Shown here: one piece after another, positions 12,816-25,489 of the stretch
How the letters are laid out: each line of letters opens with the position of its first letter
Position numbering within the stretch: the stretch's first letter is position 1
Assembly (NCBI GenBank): GCA_010405405.1
Contig: MU004238.1
Span: forward strand, 1,006,374-1,070,373
DNA length: 64,000 nucleotides
Direction of reading: 5' to 3'
Origin: Microthyrium microscopicum
Taxonomy: Eukaryota > Ascomycota > Dothideomycetes > Microthyriales > Microthyriaceae
Notes under the pieces: model-generated
What the model was told of the DNA's origin: nothing
The model's database searches: none
Seen by the model: the letters and a program-made list of their open reading frames with translations, nothing else
Position numbers and translations under genes: made by a program

Positions 12816-13619
12816 GTAGAGTAAGTTAGGTAAGGATTTAATTAGTAGAGCGTAAGAATCTAAGAAGATTATTATTAGTCTAGTTAGTTTAGGGAGTACG
12901 CATGCTTAGAAGAAAGCTTAATACTAGTATTTAGGATAGAGTAGTTATTTAGTAAGTAAATAATTATATTAACGTTATTAATAAATTTCTACACTAGCCC
13001 TAGAATGAATATACTTCTAAATTCTAGCCTAGCTACGTTCCTTGCTACTACGTTCTTAACTAGCCACGTTCCTAACTAGTGTTTCTACCTTAATCTTAGC
13101 CTTAACTCTATATACTTTACCTACTTACCCTATTTCTATACTTCTTACTATTTTTATTAGGATCTTATATAAACTCTACTATACTATAATTTAGTATCCT
13201 TAAATCTAATCTACTAATATACTCCTTTAGATTGCTTCGTATTACTATAGAACTCTAGAATCTAATATTAAATTTAAGTCTTAGCCTATATTAGATTTAT
13301 TAGCAAACTATTTTATTGCTTTTTATAATTTTTTCTACTTTAGGGCCGTCTAGAGTTTGCTAAGAGACTAGAGCTCCTAACTTTAGGTAAAGCAATATAT
13401 TAAAAATTATATAAAAGCTAGAAATTAGATTCTAGCTTAAAAAAGCTCTATAAGAGTAATAGGAGAGAATAATAGAGTTAGAAGATTTAGCATTAAATAA
13501 ATATAATTCTATTAAGTTTATAAACTAGGGTATATTTAAGGTAATTTATAAGGATATATAGAAATCTATCTAATTAGAGAAGAGGTACTATTTCTAGACT
13601 ATTATATAGAAAAAAAAGA

Positions 13620-14420
13620 TTAAAAATTAAGAAGAAAAACGACGTTAAAAGTACTAGATCTAGTTAGAAGTAGGCAAAAAACGTAATATTAGGATAAGGT
13701 TATTATAAAAAGTTATTAATATTTATAGAGGTTTTTTAGTTAGGCCTTAGTAAGTACTAAAAAAATATTAGTAAATATTAAAGAAATAGGGTAGTAAAGC
13801 TTTTAGTATTAAGTAATATAAATTAATTAAATCTTAGGAATTAGTCTAAGAGAGTAGTAATAGGAGTATTTAACTAATAATTAAATAGATAGGCTATAGA
13901 TTATTAAAGCCCTAGCTAATAGTTTGCTTTAATTAAATTGTAGAATTTAAGCTATAAAAGTAATAAGAGCCTTCCTATTAAGTTAAGGAGGTTACTAGAA
14001 ATTATAAGAGCTTTTAAAAGGCTCTTATAATTGTTAGCAACCCTTCTTAATAAGCTATGCTAAGGTTATTAATAAACGTATAGCCTAGTCAATAAGTATT
14101 AGCTTTTTAAAATAGATCTATTCTAAAAAAGGACTCGTTTTATATATTTCTAGACGTGCTAAAAGTACTTCCTCCTTTGCTAGCTAAGATACTTTCTTTT
14201 TAGGCTACATACCTAGACTAAAGTTAGATTAAGTAAAGTAGACAATATCTATAAAGTCTATAAGTCTAGTAATAGGCTAGCTATTTATAATTCTAGTAGT
14301 TAGTAACGTAGGCTATATACTAAGGTTAACTTATATATATCTACTTAATTTTAGTAGTAGGAAGTTCTACTTATCCTTTTAATTATAGAAAAGAGCTTTC
14401 TAGGCTAATTACCTAGTATA
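13620..14420 (+). pseudogene. RIP-decayed open-frame relic, unidentified
   Basis: On the plus strand a long frame runs through this stretch and is interrupted mainly by TAA and TAG codons, as expected from mutated CAA/CAG/TGG codons. Leu, Ile, Lys and Gln-type positions dominate. I do not recognise the protein. It probably belongs to the same element as the transposase-like relic at 18.0-20.5 kb. Confidence 0.4.
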
Positions 14421-15870
14421 CTATTATAAAGATAAGGAGGTATTAATAGGACGTCGCTAAATGCTTTATACTAATAAGAGTTATAATAAAATCAAGAAAA
14501 GTATTAAGCCTTTAAGACTTAGTAAGGTAAATTCTATATATATTATAATCCTTATTAGTTAAGCTAATATTCTAAAGACCTATTATTAGTAAGATAATAA
14601 TATTAACAATATAAAGTCGTTAAGCTATTTAAAGAGCTTAGTTTAGTATATATATTTCTTAACTAGCTATATAGAGAATAGAAATAGTACTTAGAATATA
14701 CTTAGTAAGATAAAGCGTAATAGGGCGTACTATTATTAAGATATAATAGTTATTAGTTAGTATAGATAAGTAGTATTATATAAAGTAGTCTAGGTATTAA
14801 TATACGTTATATAAAATACTATATAGTAGCTCTAAATACTAAACTAGTATAAATTAGTAAGATTTAGGTATAAGGGACTTAGCTTAGTAATAATATAGTA
14901 ATAAATTGATATATTAATTTATGAAGGAGGTATTTTAAGACTTAGAAGGCGACCTTAATAGCTAGTATATCTATTAGAGGAACTCTATAATACTATAATA
15001 TAGATTAGCAGCTATGTTAGGAAGTAGACTTACTATAGTATTAGAAATAGGACCGCCTATCTAGATCTAGTTACTTTTAAGTAGTTATTCTATGTCTATA
15101 GCTAGTAGAGGTTTCTTTTAATTTTTAGAAACTAGAGGAAGAATACTAGCTAGGCTAGGGAGCTACTATTATATACTAGGTCTATAGTTACTATATTATA
15201 GATCTAAAAGCTTTAGTTAGAGCACCTATAAGGTTATTAACTTTATAAAACTACTCTATAGGGGCTGCTAAATAATTTAAAGAAGAATAGTAAGATATAA
15301 ACTAATATATAACTAAAACTATAACTTATATAGTAAGAGATAATTATAATTTAAGGTTAAGATAGTAATAAAGGACGTAATAGAGATAAGAGGCTATTTA
15401 TTAATATACTAAATAGCATTAGTAGGTTAGTAATAGTATTAAATTAGACTTAGAATAGTGAGTAGGTAAAAGCTTTTAGAAAGGCATTTAGAGAATAGGA
15501 ATTAAGAGATATTAGTATAGACTTTAGTAACGCTTTATACTATATTTACGACTAAGTATATATACCTATAAGGTAGCTATTAATCTAATTAGCGTTATAG
15601 TAGTTATAGCTTAACTATCTACTAGGCTATACTTAATTATCTTCTAGAGTAGTTAGTATCTAATAAGTTAATTAATAGGTTATAAAGTAGGATAGAATAT
15701 ATATTTAGTAGTTAAGAGAATTACTATTATAGATAGAGCTTATTAGATATTACGTTAAAGTATATTACTACTAAAAAAGATATAATAATAATAAATATAA
15801 TATTTTATAATTAATATAAGTTATACGTTAGTATAATACCTTATAGCTAAAGCCTAGAGCCTAGAACTAG

Positions 15871-15898
15871 TATCTAGTATCTAGTATCTAGTATCTAG
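15871..15898. repeat. 7-bp tandem repeat TATCTAG inside the AT-rich block
   Basis: Four head-to-tail copies of TATCTAG occur here. They lie in a wider stretch (about 15,850-16,015) made of variants such as CTAGAACTAG and CTAGAGCTAG. This is a small, partly degenerate minisatellite. Confidence 0.75.
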
Positions 15899-17999
15899 AG
15901 CTAGTGTCTATTATCTAGTATCTATAACTAGCATCTAGAACTAGTATTTAGAGTCTAGGGTTAGATCTATAGCTATAAAGCTAGAGCTAGTATTTAGAGT
16001 TACTATAGGCTAGTACTAGTAATATAATAGTTAAATAGAATAGGGTTTAGAAACATAACTAGGAAAATAAATAGGGAGAATGAAAAGGAGTAATACTTAG
16101 CATTAGTTAGATTATTATTATCTTTACCTGATAATAGCTAATAAACTAGATTTTGTTAGTATAATTAATAAGGCAATTAAAACTTATATTTATAACGTCC
16201 TATATAAAGGCAATAGAGTAAAATAAGGATAGAAAATAGAGTAAAGGTTAGATAACTAATTCCTATATTAGTAGTTAGAGTATAATAAAGGTAAGTAGTA
16301 TTTAATATCCTTAAAGGTTATTATTCTTTAACAACTTTTAGAGTATTATAATAAATATAATTTTTAATAGCTTAGTAACTAGTTTAGTATTTAGTAGTAA
16401 TCAATTTAAGGTAAGATAATTTTAAGCTATAAGGTATAAGACTTAAGAACTAAAAGCAATCCTAAAGATAGTACTAAAGCTAGTAATTATAGATAGTAGG
16501 CAATATTAGAGGGCATTAATACTAGAATATTTTATACTTAACCTAGATAAAATTATAAGCTATACTAGTATCTACAAGCTTAAGTAGTATTTAAGTATAT
16601 ATATTATTAGCTAGTAGCTTATTTACTTTATATAAAACTATAAAGAGGTTATTTAATATAATTAAGAATAGGCTAATAATAATAGGATTTATTAAAGTAG
16701 ACCTATTTAGTGCCTAGCTAGGAAGAATAAAGATATAGTAATACTTATTACTAAGTACCTTATTATAAGGCTAAGGATTTATTAACTTAAGGTCTATATT
16801 GCTTATAATAATAAAGAGACGCTTAGTATTATCCTACTTATAGATAAAGATATAGTTAATATAAATAATAGAAGTAGACCTATCTAGATATAAGACGTAT
16901 ATAAACTAACTAGACTTAAAGATAACTTAAGCTTCTAGTTAAGAGTAAGTAAATAATATCTTCTTAATATAATTAAATCTAGAACTAGGCTATATATATA
17001 AGTATAGCATACCATAATTATACTTATATATATACTAAAAAGTATTCTTAAAGGGCTACTATAGTTTACTAGTACAAGTTAGTATATAGTTAATGTTTCT
17101 AGAGTATAACTCCTTAATCTTATCTAATACTAATAGATTAATATAGTCTAAGTCGCTCTTAATCTTAGTACTAACTTCTTTATCTTTAAGATTACCTTTA
17201 TCTTTAAGCACTATACTCTTAGTTTATAGAAGAATAATATAAAAGAATACTAGGTTAGTTTTAAATAAGTTAGCTATAATTTTAGTTAAGATAGGTTTTT
17301 CCGTCTTATAAGTATTAGCTAAGAGTAATTAATAGGTTTAATATATATTCTAAGTATAGAGTAGATCTTAGTAAGTATTATAGTAGTTAGTATAGTAGAT
17401 AATTATCTTCTATAGATAATATAATATTTTTCTAATTAGGACGTTTATATTTATAAAGTTTATATATTCTTATGCTATATAATAGTAATAAAGAGTAGTA
17501 TAAATATTTAGTAAGACTAAGTCCTTTAAGAGTTTTAAGGCTTTATAACTATAAAGAATATTTTTAGCGTTTAAAGACTAGGGAGTACTTATGTAAGAAC
17601 TACTAGTAATTTTACTTACTTAACTCCCTTTTTATAAACTTTTATTAGGCTATTAATTAAGGAGAGTATTACTATAGCTATAACTATAACTATAACTATA
17701 AGCTTTACCTTTACTATAAGCTCTACCTTAGCTATAGCTACTAAGATTAAGAGATTAAGCTAGATTATTAATAAGACCTTAGGCTATTAAAAAGAGAAGC
17801 TTCTATAGCTTAGCTTAATAAGCCTAAATAAGATTATCTAAGTTATTATAATTATTAAGACTTAAGGGTTCTATTAAGATACTATTACTATAAGCTAAGG
17901 ACGCATAGTAATTAATAATAATACTAACTAGATCGTAATTAAATAGTATATCCTATTATTGCTTAAATATAACTTAAATATACTTCTTAATATAGCTTT

Positions 18000-20530
18000 C
18001 TTGTAGGGTTACTTAGAGAAGAGGAATAATTACGTAGGACTAATAAGCATACTTAGCAATAGTATAGCTTTTAAAGTAGTAAAGTAAACCTTATAGTAGT
18101 AGATAACTAGCTAGGTATGGAAATAATTAAAGAGTAGTAATATAAATTTTAACGCCTTAGCTTATAAGAAGTTTAGAGAGTAGTAGTTTATATATTATTT
18201 AAGATAGTCCTTAATATTTAGAATAGGCAAGATTAAAAGGGCGTAATATAAAGAGGTCTAAAGTAGGAAAGATACTAATAAGTAGTAGGTCTTCTATACT
18301 AAGTCTATATTTTATAGCAAATTTATTTTTTTAGCCTACTATATTAAAGTTATTAAGCTATTTTCGTAAGACAATAACTTAATAGTAATAGTAGCCTTCT
18401 AAGATAATATTTATATAAATATTAGAGTAAGCAATAGAGTTAACCTAATAGAAATAACATTCTAGGTTAGCCTTTTAATTCTTTATCCTAGAATTCTCTT
18501 ATTACTAAAGCATATCCCCTATATAAGTGATAGTAGGTATGCTAAACTAGATATTCTAATTATTAAATCAAATGATTAAGCCTTTATTAATAATTACTAT
18601 TTAACGTAATAAGGCAATGATATTAGGAAAGTTGCTCCTATATAGGCCAATTATTAGAGGGAAGATATTATTTTATTAATAACGTTATTAGAAGTCTAAG
18701 GCTACTATAATATAATAAATACCCATAAGAGATTAGTAAGCGTTTTGGTATAGACCAAAGCTATTAATAAAAATAAGCACGGGCAAAGATATACTTTAGA
18801 TACTAGTAGTTTAACAATTAAAATTCTTTATATAATTACGTCCCTACATTCTAAGCTTAAGCTTTCCTTAAGATAGATAAGTTTGCCTAAGAGGAAAGAC
18901 CTCTAAATTACTAGAATTAAGCTTATATAACACACAATAAATAAGAGTCTTGTTAGTTAGAGTAGTAGTATTAATAGATTATATACTAATCTAATTATTA
19001 CTCTATTTGTAGTCTAACAACACGTTAGGGTATTGCCCCTTAATATTTTCCTTAAGAAGGAAGTAATTATAATTCTATAATAGTATAGCCTCATTATAGT
19101 AAAGAAGTACTAAGATAGGATCTAACATCTTACTAGTATTAAGGTCTTATTACTAACGTACTAGTAGCTTAGATAGGACGTTAATACTAAAGAGCTTAAA
19201 ATTATTTAGCTATTAACGTAGAATAAGCTAGATTTCTAATAGAACCTATCTATAGTTTAGGTCTCCTTCTAGGACGCTACTTATATAATTTTTAGCTACT
19301 TAGAAAATACAACTAAGATAAAGTACGTTAAAATAATAATACTAGCAATTATAATTATTACAATAAAAGTATATAAAGTTAGATAAAAAGATTAGTTGCT
19401 ACCTACTTATAGTATTATCTATTAGGTCTAAAGAATAATATACGAAATTACTAGATATAGTTTAAATAGAGGTAGCCTAAGCTTAAGAGTACTAAAGCTC
19501 TATAGAATTATTAACGTAATATGCTATACTAAAGTATATCTTCTCTATAATATCTAACATAAGGATATAAACAAATAAGTTAATTAGATTAAAGAAATAT
19601 ACCTTCTCTATTTTTAAGACTAATAACTAATCTAGATTAAGTATAATATCTTAAGTATATATTTTAATTAATAGTAACTACTTAGTAGTCTAATGCTTTA
19701 GTATAGCAACATTAGCTAGAAGACTATAGACTTCTATAGTAAGCTCTAGCATTTTTATAATGCTTAAGAGTAAAGTAAACAATACTTAAGAAATTTTAGC
19801 TTTTTTGTACTAAAGGCCTAGAGCTATGTAAAAGCGTATTAGAGGTATAGAAAAGTGCTTATAAGCTACTAGCTCTAAGGGATCCTTTAGGTCGTAATTA
19901 ATTCTACTAAAAGCAAACTCTTTATTAAACTCATTAAGCTTATTATTAACTAGCTCTTCTTTACTCTTTAATAGTATTAGACCTTTATCCTAATTAAATA
20001 GCTTAGTTAGTACTATCTCTTTAGCAAATAGCTTGTTAAAAGGCTACTTAAATTATTAATTTATAGTAAACTCTACTAAGTCTATGTCTAGTAGAAACTC
20101 TATTAAGGAAAGAATAATATCTCTATTAAATTTGTCTAAATCCTAGTATATATTAACTAAAAAATATTAGTATAATTCTAGATGTAACCTACTTTATCTT
20201 ATTCTCTAATATTAATTTAATAAAGAATACGTATAAGTAGATTATTCTATAAGGATTAAATTTAGGACTATTATAATTGTATAGCATAGCTTACAATATC
20301 CTAAATAGATAGGTTAAGCCCTATTAGATCTAGATTAATAGCGTCGTCCTCTACGATAGGCAGTTAGTAGCCTAGACTAACCTAAGTATCTATTTTATTA
20401 GCTTTAGAGTCATCAAACGTATTAGCATAGCAGCTATTAAAGTCCTATTAATTATCGCCTAGTTCTTATTAATACTTATTATTATTATTACCTACATTAA
20501 ACATAAGCATATTATTATCCTAAGCAGATA
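18000..20530 (-). pseudogene. Decayed DNA-transposon protein relic (transposase-like)
   Basis: Read on the minus strand, this region forms near-continuous frames broken mostly by TAA/TAG. Around 18,490-18,525 the frame contains an IGDM(P)QQ-like motif. Around 18,230-18,270 it contains a PTLDL motif followed by RP-type residues and, further on, a region resembling an HSEYQGL-type block. I associate this order of motifs with a family of large transposon-encoded proteins that is repeated in many Pezizomycotina genomes. Superfamily assignment (for example CACTA-like or Zisupton-like) is not possible by eye. Nonsense codons throughout mean it cannot be expressed as a protein. The resemblance is from memory and should be treated as moderate. 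Confidence 0.5.
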
Positions 20531-20609
20531 GGCTAGAAGCTTAATTATCTTAAGTAGACGAGCTAGGAGCTTAATTATCTTAAGTAAACAAGCTAGGAGC
20601 TTAATTATA
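20520..20609. repeat. 30-bp tandem repeat, three copies
   Basis: Three imperfect copies of a 30-bp unit (core AGCTAGGAGCTTAATTATCT) lie head to tail. They may encode a short peptide repeat within the decayed minus-strand frame of the transposon. Confidence 0.75.
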
Positions 20610-20753
20610 TACTACGCAGCGATAAAGGTCCTTAGGACAAGGTATTCTTTAGAAACTAGACATTACTACAACTAAAATAAGCACAGGTAGTAAAAAGTAA
20701 GCCAATAGAATTAGACTTAGTAAATAGATAAAATACTAAGGGATAATAAGGAA

Positions 20754-20817
20754 GTAGTAGATAGATAAAGTAGTAAATAGATAAAGTAGTAGATAGATAA
20801 AGTAGTAAATAGTAAAG
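20754..20817. repeat. 16-bp tandem repeat, four copies
   Basis: Four near-identical copies of GTAGTAGATAGATAAA, alternating GTAGTAG and GTAGTAA, lie head to tail inside the RIP block. Confidence 0.75.
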
Positions 20818-23800
20818 TATTAAGAGATAAACGTTTATAGCCTTAGGTTATATAAGTAGCTACCTATAACGTATCTACTTTAAGCATAGAGACGTAGTAA
20901 GTTATTACTATAGAAAGAAGGCATAATACTAGTAAAAGGAAGAAATACTATACTAAGAAAGTAGTTGCGTAGACTTAGAAGAATTATAAAGTACTACCTT
21001 ATAAATCTTCTTTAGCATATTAATCTATATTATAATTATAATTACAATTATTATTAAGTAAATAATAAAACTTATATATATAAGTATAATGTCTTCTTAA
21101 GTACTATTTCTTTTAACCTCTTTTTCTTCTACGTCTTCTTCTCTAGGGTCCTTCTTACTTCTACTAAGCGCTTAATTAGGCACTACTTTAAGTTATAGTA
21201 ATCTAGATTATATTAATCTAGTAGCTTTATTTAATAATGCTCCTCTTCCTACTTCTCCTACTCTATCTTGTAAGCTATACTATTTCCTTTTTATAGATTC
21301 TATAATAGCTAATTATTATTATAGTATAAGAGGCTATTAGTTGCCTAGAAGAAGCGATAAGTTTAGTTCTAAGGATAAAATAGTTAGGTAAGACTAAAAA
21401 TCTACTATAGTTAAGAGCCTATAAATTTAAAATACAAGTTAAAGTAAAGCTATTTATAGAGGTAGAAGGTAAAAAAGAGGAAGATACTATAATAAAGATA
21501 GATAGTAAGATAGAGGTTAAGAACTTAAGTTAATAGGATATATTAATATACTAATATTAATAACCCTATACTTCGTCCTATTATAATCTTTAAAGTACTA
21601 TACTATAAGAGTTAGAGATAATATAGGCTAAAAGGATTAATAATATAAGATAGCTATTATAGTAACTAAGGAATATTACATAATATTAGAGAAAGGCTAT
21701 AGATTAGTAATAAATAATTTATTATTTTAATGTAATAGATAATAAATAAACAAATAAATACTTTTAGTAGTAGGACTCTAAACCTAAATATCTATAAAGT
21801 CTAAAACTCTAAGTTAAATCCTCTTTTGTTATAGCTAAGTAGGTTAAATTAATTATTAAAGAAAAGGATTAAGTTTACCTAATTGAGATACTTAACTAAA
21901 ACAATGTAATAGGAAACTAATATAATAAGAACTAGTAAGTAGCTTAATAATAATATAAGTTATTAAAATTATATAGTATATACTAGTATAAAAGAGCTAT
22001 TAGAAATAAAGAGTATTAAACGCTATTAAATATAGTTAAAAGTAAAAACTTTTTTACTATCCTACTATAAGAAGCAATCTATAGAATTAATGCTAAGATA
22101 GTAAGTTAAAAAAGTACTAAAATAAGAGGGTAATTATAAAGAAAGAATATAAAGCTAATAGAAGTTAAGAGAATTAAAAGCTAAGGATAATAGAGGGTAA
22201 TAATAAGCGGCTAAAATATTAAAAAAGAAATAGTTAATAGTTAGTTAGACGAGCTAGTTTAAGAGTTTTATATAAACATTTATTAGTAATACTTTAGTAA
22301 GAGTTAGTATATAGTTCTCTATTTTTATTACCTATATACTAAATTTCTTCTCTATATCTTATCTTCTCCTTTACTAGATCTAATATATAAGTACGTAGAT
22401 TAAGACGTTTATAGTATAGTTAAGTATAACTAGTATTAATATTAGGATAGATATTTAGGTTTCTAAATAGTAGGTCTTAGAATTATAGATTAATAGTAGA
22501 GCTAAATACTTTAGGACTATATATAGCTAAAAGAGAACTATCTTCTTAACTAAGAAATAGATCGTCTTAATTAGTAGTAGTACTCTACTTTTAAAGATTA
22601 TAATTAAGATCTTTAGAATACTCTTTAATTAGAGGTAAAGTGGCCTACTTATTAGGATGAGGTATAGAAAAGGTAATATAACCTTTTCTTACTTACTTAA
22701 CTTTAGCTTTACGCTTTAATTAACTAGCTTAGAAACCTTAGCTAATAATCTAAAAGTTAATAAGATTAATATTATCCTAGCTTTTATAAAGAGTAGTAAT
22801 ATTAAGACGAATGTTAATAGCTTTATTACGTTTATCTTTAAGAGCTTAGTTATTAATAGTAGTACTAATAGAGAAGGAGGTAAGCAACTTAGTAGCTACT
22901 ATATAGACGTTAACCTATATAGCTTTAAAATATTAGTATAAATTAGAATAAGAAGTAAAGAGGATATACTTTTTATAAAATACTTTTTAAGACTTAGGCT
23001 CTAAGTATAGGTAACTATATCCTTAATATGCAAGAAGACTTAATAATAGCTTAGAATACTAAAATGATTCTTAAACTACTAAGTATAATAATCCTAATTA
23101 AAAGGCTCTCTACGCAAATTAGGCTTAGTAGTAAAAACCTTATAGATTTGCTTTATAACATATTTATAAATACGCTTCTTATAAGAATGATAAGCTTTTT
23201 ATATAAGGCTTTGTATACGTATAAAGATGTTATTAAAAAGGCTAAATTTACTATTAATAAAGATAATATTTATAATATTAGGTAAGTTTTTATTATTCTA
23301 AATTAGTAATATGTTAAGCTTAATATATTATATTATGCGCTTATAATAGTATGCGTTCTCTACCTTAGTAGTTTAAGTAACTACTTTATACTATAGATCT
23401 TAAAGTTTACGTATGAGCGTAGAATTATCCTTAATAGCTTTATAGATCTTAGTACGAGACTTTGCGTTAATAATAAAGAGTTATAGTTTTTATAACTCTA
23501 AAACTATAGTAAAAGTTAAGGATAAACTTTTAGAAGAATATAATAGAGTAATAGAAGAGGCTTTAGGATAACTAACTAATACTAAGCCTAAAGGCGAAGA
23601 GTAAGTCTACTAATAAGTATAAGGACTAGTAGGTTAATATAGTATTTATAGTAGAGCACTTAAGGGAGTAAAACCTTAAGATGTAGAAGCTAATAATTTA
23701 GCCTAAGGTGTTAGACGTAGGGTAAGCTAATATTAAGTAGAGAGTTAAGCTTAAGAAAGATTAATATATAGAATAGTAGTATATATAAAGCTATGTAGAA

Positions 23801-25074
23801 TAGAGGTTAAAGCGTAACGACGCTATAACTTTTTATAAGCCTAACGTAATTACTTTTCTTCTTTATCTAGATCTTATATATATGTAGTATCTAAATTAAT
23901 CTTTTACTAGTAAATTATCTTATTTTCTATAGTAGTATATAATAGGTTATTTGTAAGAGAGTAAAATATAGCTAGTGAAATACTAAGCTTAGTATTACGT
24001 ATAGTGTTAGAATAGTTAATAGAAGCTAGTAGTAAAGGTATAGTAGATAAGTTAGTATTACTACTAAACTATAAGGTTCTACTAAGACCTTTAGGTTAAA
24101 GAATAGCTAGTATAGGATATAAGTTTTACTAGTTATATATAAAGGTATAGTTAGCGTTATATTATAGCGTCTAAAAGTTTTATATAAAGCTCTATCTAAT
24201 ATTAGCAAACTATTTATAAGGGTTAAAAGAGAAACCTAGACTTATTTTTTATAATAGAGTAGAAGAATAGTTATTTTAAAGAGTTTAAGTACTAGTACTA
24301 TAATAAAGTTATTATTAAATATTAGTCTTAATTAGACGTAGATTCTAATAGTTACTAAAACTGCGTAGAGGCTACTAAGCAGAAGTACTATATATAAGCA
24401 TAAGAGGACGTTTACTAGGTATATTAGAAACACTTAACTCTAGCTAAATAATTATACTAGGATTGCGTATAGAAGTTAAAGTATCTTTATTGCTACTATA
24501 ACTACTACTACTACTATGGCTATAGCTACAACATATTACTATATCTAATTAATATACTTTAGTACTATAATTACTACTATATAGACTACTCGTATTAGGG
24601 CTAGTGCTAGGTAAAGATATAATAATTAAAGGATAAAAGATATAAAGAGTAAAAAGGGAAAATTAACAATTAAGGAAAAAGGGCTATACAAATTATAAAG
24701 ACTAATATAAATATTAGAGATAGATATTAAAGATAAATATTATAGAAAAGTATAAAGAAGGGAAGATCTAGAATAGGGTCTATAATTTAAAAAGATACGC
24801 TATAGGGTATTTAGGTATTAGCGTAGCAAAAGCTTAGTATAAAAAAACTATTTACTTAGTATAGGGATATAAGTATAGTAGCAAACTAACCTCTTTATAT
24901 TTAAAAGCCTATAGTTAGCAAATACTACCTTAATAAATAACTATATTTACCTAATTAAGCCTAGTGCATAGATGCTTAGCAATATAGGAATAATAGATTT
25001 AACAAACTTAGGCTTAGAAATTATTTTGGGGTAGCCTAAGCTTACGTTAACCAATCAGAGCTTAGCTTAGTAGG

Positions 25075-25130
25075 GCACCCCCAGGGCATCGCCAGGGCAG
25101 ATAAAATCCACCAGGGCATCGCCAGGGCTG
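25075..25130. repeat. Right border repeat, CCAGGGCATCGCCAGGGC units
   Basis: Two close copies of CCAGGGCATCGCCAGGGC mark the exact change from AT-rich to normal sequence. They are much less mutated than the left-border units and point the other way, as expected of a transposon end. Confidence 0.6.
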
Positions 25131-25172
25131 CTACCTACCTAGGCGCAGCTATGTACTTACAGGTCCAGCGCA

Positions 25173-25489
25173 ATGCTCGAGCTATCGATTTCCTCTTCAC
25201 CTGGCCGATTACCAAAAGAGCACATAATTCCAGGAGAGTACGATATTTGCCTCCAGGAGCAATATACTCTAGCCGGTCATGAGGCCTTCATCGGTCTTCA
25301 ACTCGGAGAGCACATCGATTGGTTACTGGCGTTCCTCCTGTGTGCTATACCACTAAGAAGATTCCAGACGATATCTTGGATGCGATTCGATCTAATCCGG
25401 GAGTAATAGAGGTTGCATGCCGCAATACTTGGGGTACTCTGGACTCTGAAGTCGACAACAAAAAGCACTACGCGAAGATGGCGATGTGA
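25173..25489 (+). pseudogene. Frameshifted small gene, peptidase-inhibitor-I9-like protein
   Basis: Two plus-strand frames lie end to end. The first (from 25173) gives PGEYDICLQEQYTLAGHEAF; the second, from about 25,331, gives VPPVCYTTKKIPDDILDAIR and ends at 25489. The second part looks like the end of small fungal I9-like (subtilisin-propeptide-like) proteins, with a strand-turn-helix pattern and SNPGVIEV. The frame change falls near 25,318-25,335 and no plausible intron spans it, so a one-base loss or two-base gain is the simplest explanation. The copy lies about 45 bases from the edge of the RIP block. It is probably an inactive gene remnant. The family call is tentative. Confidence 0.4.

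Larger units (their letters stand above)
12690..25130. mobile_element. AT-rich RIP-mutated transposon block (possibly one large TIR element)
   Basis: About 12.4 kb of sequence is dominated by TA, AG and CT steps. CA and TG dinucleotides are nearly absent over long stretches, while CG survives (for example acgtta, gcgt). That is the pattern expected of RIP, which converts CpA to TpA. Long near-open frames are broken almost only by TAA and TAG, as expected when CAA, CAG and TGG codons mutate. Both borders carry GCCCTRG-type repeats in opposite orientation (left ~12,695-12,815, right ~25,075-25,130), consistent with terminal or subterminal inverted repeats of a DNA transposon. No intact gene was found inside. 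I could not identify a target-site duplication, so the ends are approximate and a nest of several elements is possible. Confidence 0.85.

Noticed and set aside
23064-23285. A 73-codon ATG-initiated frame inside the first AT-rich block
   Set aside because: Composition is Ile/Leu/Lys/Asn-rich, as any open stretch in RIP-mutated DNA would be; no family resemblance. Treated as chance.
12690-25130. Centromere or telomere-proximal DNA as the explanation of the AT-rich block
   Set aside because: No telomeric TTAGGG array, and the block has sharp edges, protein relics and border repeats, which fit RIP-mutated transposons better.
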